Part shown: piece after piece, positions 8,353 through 16,901 of the stretch
Numbering within the stretch: the first letter of the stretch is position 1
Layout: each line of letters starts with the position of its first letter
Origin: Agrobacterium sp. RAC06
Lineage (GTDB): Bacteria; Pseudomonadota; Alphaproteobacteria; Rhizobiales; Rhizobiaceae
Length of the DNA: 64,000 bases
Direction: 5' to 3'
Assembly: GCF_001713475.1 (NCBI RefSeq)
Contig: NZ_CP016499.1
Span: 4,155,501 to 4,219,500 of the forward strand
Translations under genes and position numbers: made by a program
Notes under the pieces: generated by a model
Told to the model about the DNA's origin: nothing
Seen by the model: only the letters and a program-made list of their open reading frames with translations
Database searches by the model: none

Positions 8353-8388
8353 ATGCGCAAATATATGCGCATCACTTCTTTTCTTCAA
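8353..8388 (-). promoter_or_regulatory. hicAB promoter with embedded operator
   Basis: On the minus strand TTGAAG (8383-8388), a 17-nt spacer and TATATT (8360-8365) form a good promoter 12-47 nt upstream of hicA. The -10 box is exactly the centre of a perfect dyad: ATGCGCA at 8353-8359 and TGCGCAT at 8366-8372, separated by 6 nt. This is where HicB would be expected to bind and exclude RNA polymerase. Confidence 0.7.
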
Positions 8389-8397
8389 GGGATTAAC

Positions 8398-8682
8398 CTA
8401 GTCCTTCAACCCTTCCAGCCCCGCCGCCGTCCGCGTCACCGCCACTTCCGTCACTTCATAAATCGCCACGCCCTCGACCGCGAAGGGATCGGTCGCGACA
8501 TAGGCGTCGATCTCAGCTCGATCGCCCCGGGCTAGGATCATCCCACCAGTGCGCGGGTTCTTGCGGCCCGACGCCAGAAACAGGCCGTTGTCATAGCCGG
8601 CGTTCACCCAATCCATATGCGGGGCCATGAACCGATCGGCCTCTTCGGTGGGCTTTACATAGGTGAGGGAGAGAATGAACAT
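8398..8682 (-). CDS. YciI-like protein
   Basis: A 94-residue protein of the YciI/YCII family, small ferredoxin-like-fold proteins of poorly defined function. Family features are the opening beta strand MFILSLTYVKP, a histidine in MAPHMDWVNAGYD, then FLASGRKNPRTGGMILA and a DPFAVEGVAIYEVTE segment. It is the last gene of the pepF-pabB-pabC-like-yciI run, beginning 8 nt after the aminotransferase gene ends. Confidence 0.85.
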   Translation of the reverse strand: MFILSLTYVKPTEEADRFMAPHMDWVNAGYDNGLFLASGRKNPRTGGMILARGDRAEIDAYVATDPFAVEGVAIYEVTEVAVTRTAAGLEGLKD

Positions 8683-8690
8683 GTGTGGCC

Positions 8691-9311
8691 CTAATCAATG
8701 AGCTCTGCGCGGATCAGGCCGCGCAGGGAATTGCCGACGAAAAGCTTGCGCTGGTGAAGGTCGTTGAGTTTCAGCACCTCGCCACGCGCCTTGCGCTCCC
8801 GGATGAGTTCGGCCCGCAACACGCCGGGCAGGAGGCCGCTGGCAAGCGGCGGGGTGAGCAGCATGCCGTCGGCGGCTTCGGCGAAAATGTTGGTGATCGT
8901 GCCTTCACAGACCTCGCCACGCTCGTTGAGCAGGATCACTTCGTCGACCTCATCCCTGGAAAACTCGGCGCGCGCGGCCTCGTAAGGCTCGCGGCGGGAT
9001 GTCTTGTGGCGGAAGAGGCTGTCTTCGGACTGCAGACGGGTCTTGGCGACCTTCAGGCGCCAGACCGTTTCCTCCGGGATCGGCTCGAAGGGTGTCGCCG
9101 TCACCTCCATCTTGCCGCGATAGGTCATGACGAGGCGCACACGCAGTGATGTATCGCCGGAGACTGCCTTCTCCAGCTTGCCCTTCGCGTCCTGCGGCTG
9201 CCGAAAACCCAATGCATCGGCAGACCGGGACAGACGACGCAGATGCTGGTCGAGCCGCAGAAAGCCTGCGTCCGGCTGCCACCGCATCGTCTCGATCAGC
9301 GAGAAATCCAT
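8691..9311 (-). CDS. pabC: Class IV aminotransferase, probable 4-amino-4-deoxychorismate lyase
   Basis: A 206-residue PLP enzyme of fold type IV, probably converting aminodeoxychorismate to p-aminobenzoate for folate. The PLP lysine is in FRHKTSRREPYEAAR, and the family segments EVILLNERGEVCEGTITNIF and LASGLLPGVLR are present. It is shorter than E. coli PabC (269 residues), the usual size for the rhizobial partner of PabB. I chose the ATG at 9309-9311 (TAGGAGACCA upstream), which overlaps the end of pabB by 16 nt. The pairing with pabB supports the role; a branched-chain-type aminotransferase is the main alternative. Confidence 0.8.
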   Translation of the reverse strand: MDFSLIETMRWQPDAGFLRLDQHLRRLSRSADALGFRQPQDAKGKLEKAVSGDTSLRVRLVMTYRGKMEVTATPFEPIPEETVWRLKVAKTRLQSEDSLFRHKTSRREPYEAARAEFSRDEVDEVILLNERGEVCEGTITNIFAEAADGMLLTPPLASGLLPGVLRAELIRERKARGEVLKLNDLHQRKLFVGNSLRGLIRAELID

Positions 9312-10459
9312 TGGTCTCCTAGGGCAAAACGCGCCTTCAGCAGGCATTCCTCGTATTCCGCCTCGGCCTTCGAATCGAAGACGATGCCGCCGCCGACATT
9401 GAAGACGGCGCGTCCGCCGTTGAAAAGGGAGATGGTGCGGATTGCCACTGAAAATCGCATGGGGCCTGCCGGGTCGCACCAACCGATCGCGCCGCAATAG
9501 ACGTCACGCGGACCGGCTTCGAGTTCATGCAGGATGCGCATCGCCCACATTTTCGGTGCGCCGGTCACCGAGCCGCAGGGGAAGAGGGCGGCCATGATCT
9601 CGGGCAGGCCGATTTCGGGCATGAGCTTGGCGCGCACATAGCTCACCATCTGGTGGACCGTCGGATAGGTCTCTATGGCGAAGAGTTTGGGGACCGAGAG
9701 GCTGCCGACCTCTGTGATGACGGAGACATCGTTGCGCAGAAGGTCAACGATCATCCGGTTCTCGGCCTGGGTCTTTTCGTCGGCGAGCATCGCTTCGATG
9801 ATTGCCTCGTCCTCCTCGGGGCTTGCGCCGCGCGGTGCCGTGCCCTTCATCGGGCGGGTTTCGATCCAGCCATCCTCGTCGACCGAGAAGAAGAGTTCGG
9901 GCGAGCGGGACAGTATGACAGGGCCGGTGCCGTAGTCGATCAGCGCGCCATAATGCACGGGCTGGCGACCGACGAGCGACCAGAAGGCGGCACGGGGATC
10001 CCCCTCCCAGCGGGCTTCCACCGGCATGGTCAGGTTTGCCTGATAGCAGTCACCCTTGCGCAAGTGATGATGCAGGCGATCGAAGCGGGCGCTGTAGGCT
10101 TCGAAATCCCAGCCGGCCCGGGGATCAGTCAGGAGAGGCGCATTCGGGATGTTCGAGGGCGCCTCAGCCAGCGGGTGTTCGGCCGGTGCTGGGGCGGCGA
10201 AGACACCCATCGCGATCAACGGTGTTTCGCGCCCGTCCTCAACGAGCGGCCTCAGCTTCGGTTCGAATACGAAGCCCGCCTCATAGGACAGATAGCCCGC
10301 CAGCCACTTGCCGGCCTTCCGGGCTGCCTCCAGTCGGGCAAGCGCCGGTTCGACCTCGTCCGCCGTCCGGGCGACGACGAGCGTCTCCGGTTCGGCAAAG
10401 ACGAGGCTCGTCCCCGCGCGGTCGTCGCGGAAGAGCGCATAGGGCGCGTGGTCATGCAT
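9296..10459 (-). CDS. pabB: Aminodeoxychorismate synthase component I
   Basis: Chorismate-binding enzyme (387 residues) that forms 4-amino-4-deoxychorismate for folate synthesis. The chorismate-utilising domain shows KGDCYQANLT, LSRSPELFF, RPMKGTAPRG (lysine of the PabB type rather than the alanine of TrpE), ENRMIVDLLRND and the FPCGSVTGAPK signature. The N-terminal region is short (KWLAGYLSYEAGFVFEP). A PabA glutaminase is not encoded nearby and would be supplied elsewhere. It starts 19 nt after pepF and overlaps the pabC-like gene. Confidence 0.93.
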   Translation of the reverse strand: MHDHAPYALFRDDRAGTSLVFAEPETLVVARTADEVEPALARLEAARKAGKWLAGYLSYEAGFVFEPKLRPLVEDGRETPLIAMGVFAAPAPAEHPLAEAPSNIPNAPLLTDPRAGWDFEAYSARFDRLHHHLRKGDCYQANLTMPVEARWEGDPRAAFWSLVGRQPVHYGALIDYGTGPVILSRSPELFFSVDEDGWIETRPMKGTAPRGASPEEDEAIIEAMLADEKTQAENRMIVDLLRNDVSVITEVGSLSVPKLFAIETYPTVHQMVSYVRAKLMPEIGLPEIMAALFPCGSVTGAPKMWAMRILHELEAGPRDVYCGAIGWCDPAGPMRFSVAIRTISLFNGGRAVFNVGGGIVFDSKAEAEYEECLLKARFALGDQWISR

Positions 10460-10478
10460 GGATGTCGGCTGCTCCGGT

Positions 10479-12329
10479 TCAGGCGGCCTTATCTAGCGCT
10501 TCCAGCTCGTCGATCAGCCCCTCGATCATCGACAGTCCCTTGGCCCAGAACGACGGATCGGTGGCGTCGAGGCCGAAGGGAGCGAGAAGCTCGGAGTGAT
10601 GCTTGGTGCCGCCGGCCTTCAGAAGCTCGAAATACTTGTCCTGGAAGCCCTGGTCGGCGTTCTGGTAGACGGCATAGAGCGAGTTCACCAGGCAGTCGCC
10701 GAAGGCATAGGCATAAACGTAGAAGGGCGAGTGGATGAAGTGGGGGATATAGGCCCACCAGTTCTCATAGCCTTCGGAGATCTTGATCGCCGGCCCAAGG
10801 CTTTCCTGCTGAACGGAGAGCCACAATTCGCCGATTTTCTCGGCCGTCAGCTCACCTTCCTTGCGAGCCGTGTGGATCTTGCGCTCGAACTGGTAGAAGG
10901 CGATCTGGCGGACGACCGTATTGATCATGTCCTCGACCTTCTGGGCGAGCATGGCCTTCCTCTCGCGCTTGTCCGTCGTCTTGTCGAGGAGGGCGCGGAA
11001 GGTCAACATCTCGCCGAAAACGGACGCGGTTTCAGCCAATGTCAGCGGGGTCTGGCACATCAGGGCACCCTGACCGCCGGCCAGAACCTGATGCACGCCG
11101 TGGCCAAGCTCATGGGCAAGCGTCATGACATCGCGCGGCTTGCCGAGGTAGTTGACGAGAACATAGGGGTGAGCCGAAGGCACCGTCGGATGGGCAAATG
11201 CACCCGGAGCCTTGCCGGGGCGGGCGGGGGCATCGATCCAGCCGCCGTCGAAAAAGCGCCCGGCGATGTCAGCCATTTCGGGCGCAAAGCCGCCATAGGC
11301 CGAGAGCACCATGTCCTTGGCCTCGTCCCAGGAGATCAGGCGGTCCGGTGTTTCGGCAAGCGGCGCATTGCGGTCCCAGAAGTTCATCTGGTCCATGCCG
11401 AGCCACTTTGCCTTCATCTTGTAATAGCGATGCGAAAGGCGCGGATAGGCTTCGCGCACGGCTTCAGCGAGCGCATCGACCACTTCCCGTTCCACGCGGT
11501 TGGCGAGATGGCGGCTGTCAGCGATGTCGTCGAAACCGCGCCAGCGGTCGGAGATGTCCTTGTCCTTGGCGAGCGTGTTGGTCACCAGGGTGAAGATGCG
11601 GATATTGTCCTTGAAGGTCTTCGACAGGGCTTCGGCGGCGAGCTTGCGCTTGGCCGGGTCGGCATCCTGCAGAAGCGTCAGCGTCGGCTCCAGCGGCATC
11701 TCGTCTTCGCCCACCTTGAAGCGCAGCGAAGCCAGCGTTTCGTCGAACAGGCGGTTGAAGGCGGCGGCACCCGTCTGCGACTTTTCGAGGAAGAGCTGCT
11801 CGATCCGGTCATCGAGCTGGAAAGGCTTGTCCTTGCGCAAGTCGACGATCCAGGGGCGGAAGTGGGCGAGAGCGGGATCGCGGTCCATGGCGGCATCGAC
11901 GGCGTCGTCGGGCAGGCGGTTGAGTTCCAGCGGGAAGAAGAGCAGGCGCGACGACATGTCCGTCAGCGTGGCCTGGATATCGCCGAAGAACTTGCCGTTC
12001 GCCGGATTGGTCATGTCGGAATAATAAGTGAGGCCCGCATAGGAGGCGATCCGGCCGAGCAGGTCTTCCAGTGCCTCCATCTCGCGCAGCGTTTCGGCCA
12101 GAGAGCCGTCACCAACGGTTTCGAGAGACGCTGCCAGTTTGCCCTTCCACTTCGTCTCAAAGGCAAGCGCATCGGCGCCGGCCTTTTCCACGGCGCCGAG
12201 AAATTCCGGCGAGGTCTGGCCGCGATAGAGGTCGTCGAGTTTCCAGACGGGAAGGTCGCCGAGATATTGATCCCTGCTCGCGGAGGCCTGGGTGACGGGG
12301 CTTAAGGCGGTGCGGCGGTCGATCATCAT
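10479..12329 (-). CDS. pepF: Oligoendopeptidase F (M3B zinc metallopeptidase)
   Basis: A 616-residue cytosolic peptidase that trims oligopeptides. The zinc motif HELGH is in VMTLAHELGHGVHQVLAGG, with the downstream glutamate ligand in LTLAETASVFGEM. The N-terminal helical domain (WKLDDLYRG) and the C-terminal HFIHSPFYVYAYAFGDCL segment are typical of PepF. I chose the ATG at 12327-12329, preceded by AAAGGA; the frame stays open about 100 codons further upstream, over the divergent regulator's promoter, without a ribosome site. It heads the folate-gene run. Confidence 0.94.
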   Translation of the reverse strand: MMIDRRTALSPVTQASASRDQYLGDLPVWKLDDLYRGQTSPEFLGAVEKAGADALAFETKWKGKLAASLETVGDGSLAETLREMEALEDLLGRIASYAGLTYYSDMTNPANGKFFGDIQATLTDMSSRLLFFPLELNRLPDDAVDAAMDRDPALAHFRPWIVDLRKDKPFQLDDRIEQLFLEKSQTGAAAFNRLFDETLASLRFKVGEDEMPLEPTLTLLQDADPAKRKLAAEALSKTFKDNIRIFTLVTNTLAKDKDISDRWRGFDDIADSRHLANRVEREVVDALAEAVREAYPRLSHRYYKMKAKWLGMDQMNFWDRNAPLAETPDRLISWDEAKDMVLSAYGGFAPEMADIAGRFFDGGWIDAPARPGKAPGAFAHPTVPSAHPYVLVNYLGKPRDVMTLAHELGHGVHQVLAGGQGALMCQTPLTLAETASVFGEMLTFRALLDKTTDKRERKAMLAQKVEDMINTVVRQIAFYQFERKIHTARKEGELTAEKIGELWLSVQQESLGPAIKISEGYENWWAYIPHFIHSPFYVYAYAFGDCLVNSLYAVYQNADQGFQDKYFELLKAGGTKHHSELLAPFGLDATDPSFWAKGLSMIEGLIDELEALDKAA

Positions 12330-12460
12330 GGTGACGTCCTTTCTCTCGTTCTTTGCGGAGATGTAGTCAGTCGCCCGCCGATGGGCAAGCAGCCGGGTGT
12401 GTCGGAGTGGTGCGACCTGAGCGAGCCGATTGCCGCAGCGCCTCTGTGGATTGTGCCAGA

Positions 12461-12477
12461 AACGGTTAAGGACCGTT
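12461..12477. promoter_or_regulatory. Inverted repeat between pepF and the NtrC-like regulator
   Basis: AACGGT and ACCGTT, a perfect 6-bp dyad with a 5-nt spacer, lie about 106 nt upstream of the regulator's start and 132 nt upstream of pepF. It is a candidate operator; the binding protein is unknown, though autoregulation by the adjacent Fis-HTH regulator is possible. Confidence 0.35.
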
Positions 12478-12582
12478 AAAATGCTAGGTTTTCTCCCAAG
12501 AACATCTTCAGGCCTTTCTGCCAGTCTCCCTCGCGATAACCCAGGAGCGCGAACGCGCCGAAACAGCCTCGGGGAGCGCAAG

Positions 12583-14100
12583 TTGACCGCACAAATTCTA
12601 CTCATCGATGAAGATGCCGCCGAGCGCCGCAGCATGAAGGCTGCGATAGAAGCGCACGGCCATGCCGTTCATATCGCCGACACCGCGCCTGCGGGCCTCG
12701 AACTCTTCCGCCGCCAATCCGAGCAAATCGGTGTTGTGGTGCTCGACGTAACATCCGCAGACGGCCCAAACCCCAGCGTCATTCCCATGCTCGCCGAGAT
12801 CAATCCGAGCGTACCCGTCATCGTCTGTACCACGGAAGGCGCGACCGAAACCGCGCTCAACGCCGTGCGTGCGGGCGCCTTTGACTTCCTCGTCAAGCCG
12901 ATCGCCCAGGAAAGGCTGATCGGCGCCATCGAGTCGGCACTGAAGATCCATCGTACCAGCCTGCAGGGCCGCGCGCCGCGCCGGGCCCGGAGCGGTTCGG
13001 TCAGCTTCTCTGACGTCGTTGCCGCGAGTGCGGCCATGTCGCGCGTCGTGGAACTCGGTCGTCGGGCGGCACAGTCGATGATCCCCGTGATGCTCGAAGG
13101 GGAAGCCGGCGTGGGCAAGGAACTCGTGGCGCGCGCCATCCATGCCGCCAGCGATAGGTCGTCCCGTCCGTTTGTTTCGGTCAACTGCAATGCCATCACG
13201 CCTGGACAGATCGAAGATGTGCTGTTCGGCAGCGAAGCCCAGATGGGCAAGGTTGCCGAGGCTGAAGGTGGCACGCTTTTCATCGAAGAAATCAGCGAGT
13301 TGCCGCCCGTTGGCCAGATGCGCTTGCTTGAGATCGTGCAGTCCGGCGAAGTTCATCGCAGCGGACATGCCAAGCCTTTGAAGGCCAATGTGCGGCTGGT
13401 TCTGGCGACCAACAAGGATCTGATCGAGGAAGTGAAGGCCGGGCGTTTCCGCGAGGATCTCTACTACCGGGTCAACGTCTTTCCGATCACCATTGCCGCG
13501 CTCCGCCGCCGCAAGGAGGACATTCCGCATCTCATCAGGGCCTTCGTCGAGCGCTTTTCGCTCGAGCAGCGCCTGCCGCGGACCCTGCCGGTCGAATCTT
13601 CCGCCCTCGCCTTGCTGACCTCCTTCGACTGGCCCGGCAACACGCGCCAGCTTGAGAACGCGATCTTCCGCGCCGTTGTTCTGGCCGAGGGCTCCAGTCT
13701 CAAGGAAAGTGACTTTCCGCAGATCGCAGCGCAGGTCACCAGTCATCGAAGCGCGACTGTCGGTAGCGAGGCGCAGGCCGTCGTTTATGAGCCGAGCCCG
13801 ATCGCCAAGGTTCAGGCCGCTCTTGCCGAGCGTGCTGCGGGCCTGGTTGGCGGCCAGTCGGCTCCATCCACAGGTTTTCAGGGATCGGCCTCCGGCAATG
13901 TCATCGTCAGCACTGACGAGGCCGGCAATGTGCGCAAGCTGGCGGAGATCGAGGAGGAACTGATCCGCTTCGCGCTGAAGTTCTATCGCGGCCAGATGAG
14001 CCAGGTCGCCCGGAAGCTCGGCATCGGGCGGTCCACGCTCTACCGCAAGCTCAAGGATTACGGAATCGATCCCGACGATCCGCAGAAGGATGCCGCTTGA
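12583..14100 (+). CDS. NtrC-family response regulator lacking the GAFTGA loop
   Basis: A 505-residue regulator. Residues 1-120 are a receiver domain with Glu10/Asp11, phospho-acceptor Asp55 (VVVLDVTSAD) and Lys105 (FDFLVKPI). Residues 143-375 are an AAA+ domain: Walker A GEAGVGKE (173-180), Walker B TLFIEE (231-236) and the arginine-rich FREDLYYRVNVFPI stretch. The sigma-54 contact loop GAFTGA, expected between LFGSE and KVAEA (218-223), is absent. The C-terminus is a Fis-type helix-turn-helix (MSQVARKLGIGRSTLYRKL). I chose the TTG at 12583 because GGGGAG precedes it; the frame is open upstream. Probably a DNA-binding regulator not acting through sigma-54. Confidence 0.85.
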   Translation: MTAQILLIDEDAAERRSMKAAIEAHGHAVHIADTAPAGLELFRRQSEQIGVVVLDVTSADGPNPSVIPMLAEINPSVPVIVCTTEGATETALNAVRAGAFDFLVKPIAQERLIGAIESALKIHRTSLQGRAPRRARSGSVSFSDVVAASAAMSRVVELGRRAAQSMIPVMLEGEAGVGKELVARAIHAASDRSSRPFVSVNCNAITPGQIEDVLFGSEAQMGKVAEAEGGTLFIEEISELPPVGQMRLLEIVQSGEVHRSGHAKPLKANVRLVLATNKDLIEEVKAGRFREDLYYRVNVFPITIAALRRRKEDIPHLIRAFVERFSLEQRLPRTLPVESSALALLTSFDWPGNTRQLENAIFRAVVLAEGSSLKESDFPQIAAQVTSHRSATVGSEAQAVVYEPSPIAKVQAALAERAAGLVGGQSAPSTGFQGSASGNVIVSTDEAGNVRKLAEIEEELIRFALKFYRGQMSQVARKLGIGRSTLYRKLKDYGIDPDDPQKDAA

Positions 14101-14129
14101 TTTACCTCAACCGTTCGATGTTAACTCTG

Positions 14130-14151
14130 GGGTAAGCTTAATCGCTTACCC
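14130..14151. promoter_or_regulatory. 8-bp inverted repeat before the LAS peptidase gene
   Basis: GGGTAAGC and GCTTACCC, separated by TTAATC, form a perfect dyad 30 bp after the regulator's stop and about 140 bp before the peptidase start. There is no T-run after it, so an operator or mRNA hairpin is more likely than a terminator. Confidence 0.35.
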
Positions 14152-14288
14152 AAGGGCTAAGCATTTGTTAGGCAAGCGTTCACCATAAAGGGATAGCTTG
14201 TGCGGATGTGGCAAATTTGCCATGGTATGACCGCATTTGACGTTCAATTCGGTTGGCGTGGGACGTAGTCTTTCGGACGGGGATTGCA

Positions 14289-16133
14289 TTGCAGGCATCG
14301 CAGGACATCAGCGCGCTCTCTAGACGAAACGAGCGCAAAATCCGGCTTGCGTCTGCACAGTCGGTAAACCGGCTGTTGTCTCCGCTGTTTGCCGCAGTTC
14401 TGATGAGTTTCTGCTTCTTGCTTGGCAATGCCGCCACAGCGCGCGCCGAGAGCCGCACCCTCAACATCGAGTTCGTGCATACCGGCGAACGCGCTTCGAT
14501 TACCTTCAAGCGCAACGGACGCTATGACCCCAAGGGGTTGAAACAGCTCAATTATATTCTCCGTGACTGGCGCCGCAACGAGCCGACGAAGATGGACCCG
14601 CGCCTCTTCGATCTCGTCTGGGAGGTTTATCGCCAGTCGCGTGCCAAGGGTTACATCAAGGTAGTCTCGGCCTATCGTTCGCCTGCTACAAACAACATGC
14701 TGCGTTCGCGCTCCAAGGGTGTCGCGAAGGAAAGCCAGCACATGCGCGGCACCGCGATGGACTTCTACATTCCCGGTGTGCCGCTGAAGACGCTGCGCGA
14801 AATCGGCGTGAAGATGCAGGCCGGTGGTGTTGGCTATTATCCGAATTCCGGCTCGCCTTTCGTCCACATGGACGTGGCCGGTGTGCGTGCCTGGCCGCGC
14901 ATGAACCGCCAGGATCTCGTCCGTCTCTTCCCCGACGGCAAGACCGTCCACATTCCTTCCGACGGCAAGCCGCTGCCCGGCTACCAGCAGGCGCTCGCCG
15001 AATACAAGCGCCGTGTCGCATCCGGCAACACAGTGATGATCGCCGAGGAAAAGTCATCCGCGCGTCCGCGCAACTTCCTCGCCATGCTGTTTGGCGGTGG
15101 TGATGAGGATGAGGTCGAGGATGTGCCGGAACCTGCCGCTCGCCCGGCAACGGCCCAGCCGCAGCCGGTACCCGCTGCGCCGCGCCAGCAGCCGGTCGGC
15201 GCGGCACAAGACCCGGTCATGGTCGCCAATGCGCTCCCGGGCGTCGATGCGGCCGATGCGCCTGTCCCGCAGGCCCGCCCTTCGCTTCGCCCGGCTGACA
15301 ACAGTCTTGCCGTTGCGCTCTATCAGCCGCCGCGCAATGCCGCCGAGGACGCGCTGCAGCAGGTCGCAAGTGGCGTGCCCACGCCGGCCAGCGCGCCGTC
15401 TGATGAATTTCCTGATCTCGCCTCGGTGAACGTGCCTGTACCGACGCTTTTGAATACGCGTCCTGGTGCTGGTCCCGAGGAAGGGGTGATGACGGCATCG
15501 ATCGATCCGAGCTCGGAAGCCATGCTTCTGGCCGAGGGAATGGCCGTGCCGGTTCCGGCAGCCCGTCCCCAGGTCGCCGAAGCACTGCTCGCCTCCGCCC
15601 AGGCGGAAGCCGAAGCGGAAGTCGACGAAGTCGAGCAGGCGATCCTGTCGCCTGAGGCCGCTGCCGCCCTTGAAGATAGCACCATGCCGGAAATGGCCGC
15701 ACCGATCCCGGCGAGCCCGCCTGCCCAGGCTGAACTTCGTGCCGCACCGGCACCGGCTGCAAAGCCTGTCGAGGTGGCCGCAATCCCGCCGCAGCCGGAA
15801 ACCGTGGTGGAGTCGACCACGCAATTTGGCGACATGTTCGATGCGCCGTCCGAACCCGTGGCGGATGCCGATGCGGCGCTGCCGAAGAAGGGCGGTCGTC
15901 CGGGACAGGAAGATGCGGAGCGCGCGCATATGGCCATGTATGGCGGCACCCAGCTGACCAAAAACATGATCGAGCAGTGGGCGCTGAACCAGGGCAAGTT
16001 TGAATCCGTCGCCAAGCCGGTGAAGGCCCCGCGCGTCGTGTCCCGTTCGCTCGTGGCTCCTGCGACTGCCGTTCCGGATGGGTTCCGCCTCGATGCGACC
16101 ACGGTCGATCCGAGCCGCTTTGGCGCTCCCTGA
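14289..16133 (+). CDS. DUF882/LAS-type peptidoglycan peptidase (YcbK/MepK-like) with long C-terminal tail
   Basis: About 614 residues. A signal or anchor segment (SPLFAAVLMSFCFLLG) is followed by a DUF882 domain related to peptidase M15, as in E. coli YcbK/MepK, which cuts peptidoglycan cross-links. The zinc ligands are present: His and Asp in SQHMRGTAMDFYIPG and His in FVHMDVAGVR. From roughly residue 250 to the end the chain is low-complexity, rich in Ala/Pro/Glu, with no recognised domain. The start is uncertain: I propose TTG 14289 with GGGG upstream; another TTG lies 36 nt earlier. A strong terminator follows. Confidence 0.82.
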   Translation: MQASQDISALSRRNERKIRLASAQSVNRLLSPLFAAVLMSFCFLLGNAATARAESRTLNIEFVHTGERASITFKRNGRYDPKGLKQLNYILRDWRRNEPTKMDPRLFDLVWEVYRQSRAKGYIKVVSAYRSPATNNMLRSRSKGVAKESQHMRGTAMDFYIPGVPLKTLREIGVKMQAGGVGYYPNSGSPFVHMDVAGVRAWPRMNRQDLVRLFPDGKTVHIPSDGKPLPGYQQALAEYKRRVASGNTVMIAEEKSSARPRNFLAMLFGGGDEDEVEDVPEPAARPATAQPQPVPAAPRQQPVGAAQDPVMVANALPGVDAADAPVPQARPSLRPADNSLAVALYQPPRNAAEDALQQVASGVPTPASAPSDEFPDLASVNVPVPTLLNTRPGAGPEEGVMTASIDPSSEAMLLAEGMAVPVPAARPQVAEALLASAQAEAEAEVDEVEQAILSPEAAAALEDSTMPEMAAPIPASPPAQAELRAAPAPAAKPVEVAAIPPQPETVVESTTQFGDMFDAPSEPVADADAALPKKGGRPGQEDAERAHMAMYGGTQLTKNMIEQWALNQGKFESVAKPVKAPRVVSRSLVAPATAVPDGFRLDATTVDPSRFGAP

Positions 16134-16165
16134 TCTCAGGCTTTTTCCGCAGCGCAGACAAAAAG

Positions 16166-16192
16166 AAACCCGCCGGATCGGCGGGTTTTTTG
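16166..16192 (+). terminator. Bidirectional terminator
   Basis: AAACCCGCC and GGCGGGTTT form a 9-bp stem with loop GGATC, followed by further T residues on the plus strand and A-rich sequence on the other side. It serves the LAS peptidase gene and probably also the convergent gapR. Confidence 0.9.
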
Positions 16193-16212
16193 TTGGTCGC
16201 AGCGAGGGTGCC

Positions 16213-16479
16213 TCAGCCTTCCGGCGGGCTCTCGATCATGCCGAGCGCGTGCAGGTAGGTGTCGAGGATCAGATCCTCTTCCATGCGCTCCTGGTCGTCC
16301 TTCTTGCGAAGCGCGATGACCTTCTTGAGGATCTTCGTGTCGAAGCCCATGGACTTGGCTTCGCCGTAGACATCCTTGATGTCGTCGGCGATGGTCTTCT
16401 TTTCTTCTTCCAGGCGCTCGATGCGTTCGACAAAGGCACGGAGCTGGTCGCGGGCGACGCCGTGAGCGGCATCAGACAT
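16213..16479 (-). CDS. gapR: GapR-like chromosome-structuring protein (DUF2312)
   Basis: An 88-residue DUF2312 protein. The Caulobacter member GapR binds overtwisted AT-rich DNA ahead of replication and transcription and stimulates topoisomerases. The sequence is one coiled-coil-rich unit: [37 protein letters not shown] and [18 protein letters not shown], matching the conserved DNA-clamp region. I chose the ATG at 16477-16479 (GGAG 7 nt upstream) over a TTG two codons earlier. It lies downstream of DUF1244 on the same strand. Confidence 0.88.
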   Translation of the reverse strand: MSDAAHGVARDQLRAFVERIERLEEEKKTIADDIKDVYGEAKSMGFDTKILKKVIALRKKDDQERMEEDLILDTYLHALGMIESPPEG

Positions 16480-16584
16480 GGGCAATCTCCTTCATTGCGG
16501 GGATGGCATTCTCGGGATGGTTTTCGTGGCGTCCACGTGCCGCGAAGCAGCGTCCGCGTCAAGTCCCAAAGCTTGTGGGACGCG

Positions 16585-16890
16585 TCATTCCTTCGGGCGG
16601 TTCTCTTCGAAGGCTTGCTGCTGATCGGCGCTTGCCTCGCGCTGATTGAGCGACTTCCACGCGTCATAGGGCATGCCGTAAACGATCTCGCGGCTTTCGT
16701 CCTTGGTGAGGTCGATACCGCTTTCCTTGGCGGCGTCGAGATACCAGTTCGACAGACAGTTTCTGCAGAAGCCGGCGAGGTTCATCAGGTCGATGTTCTG
16801 GACGTCAGGCCGATTGCGCAGATGGGAAACGAGCCGGCGAAAGGCGGCCGCTTCGAGTTCGGTCTGCTGGTCCTTGGTCGGGAGCGTCAT
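16585..16890 (-). CDS. DUF1244 protein
   Basis: A 101-residue protein of the DUF1244 family, widespread in Proteobacteria with no established biochemical role. The conserved core is RRLVSHLRNRPDVQNIDLMN followed by the two-cysteine motif FCRNCLSNWY and EIVYGMPYDAWK. The cysteines could bind a metal, but this is inference. It starts 11 nt after the N-formylglutamate amidohydrolase gene ends, so the two are very likely one transcript. A hairpin without T-run follows its stop (16563-16581). Confidence 0.85.
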   Translation of the reverse strand: MTLPTKDQQTELEAAAFRRLVSHLRNRPDVQNIDLMNLAGFCRNCLSNWYLDAAKESGIDLTKDESREIVYGMPYDAWKSLNQREASADQQQAFEENRPKE

Positions 16891-16901
16891 GCTGTCCTCC
16901 T

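Noticed and set aside
10596..12305. Long plus-strand open frame (569 codons) opposite pepF
   Set aside because: PepF on the other strand has an intact HELGH motif and full family length; the antisense frame has no recognisable features.
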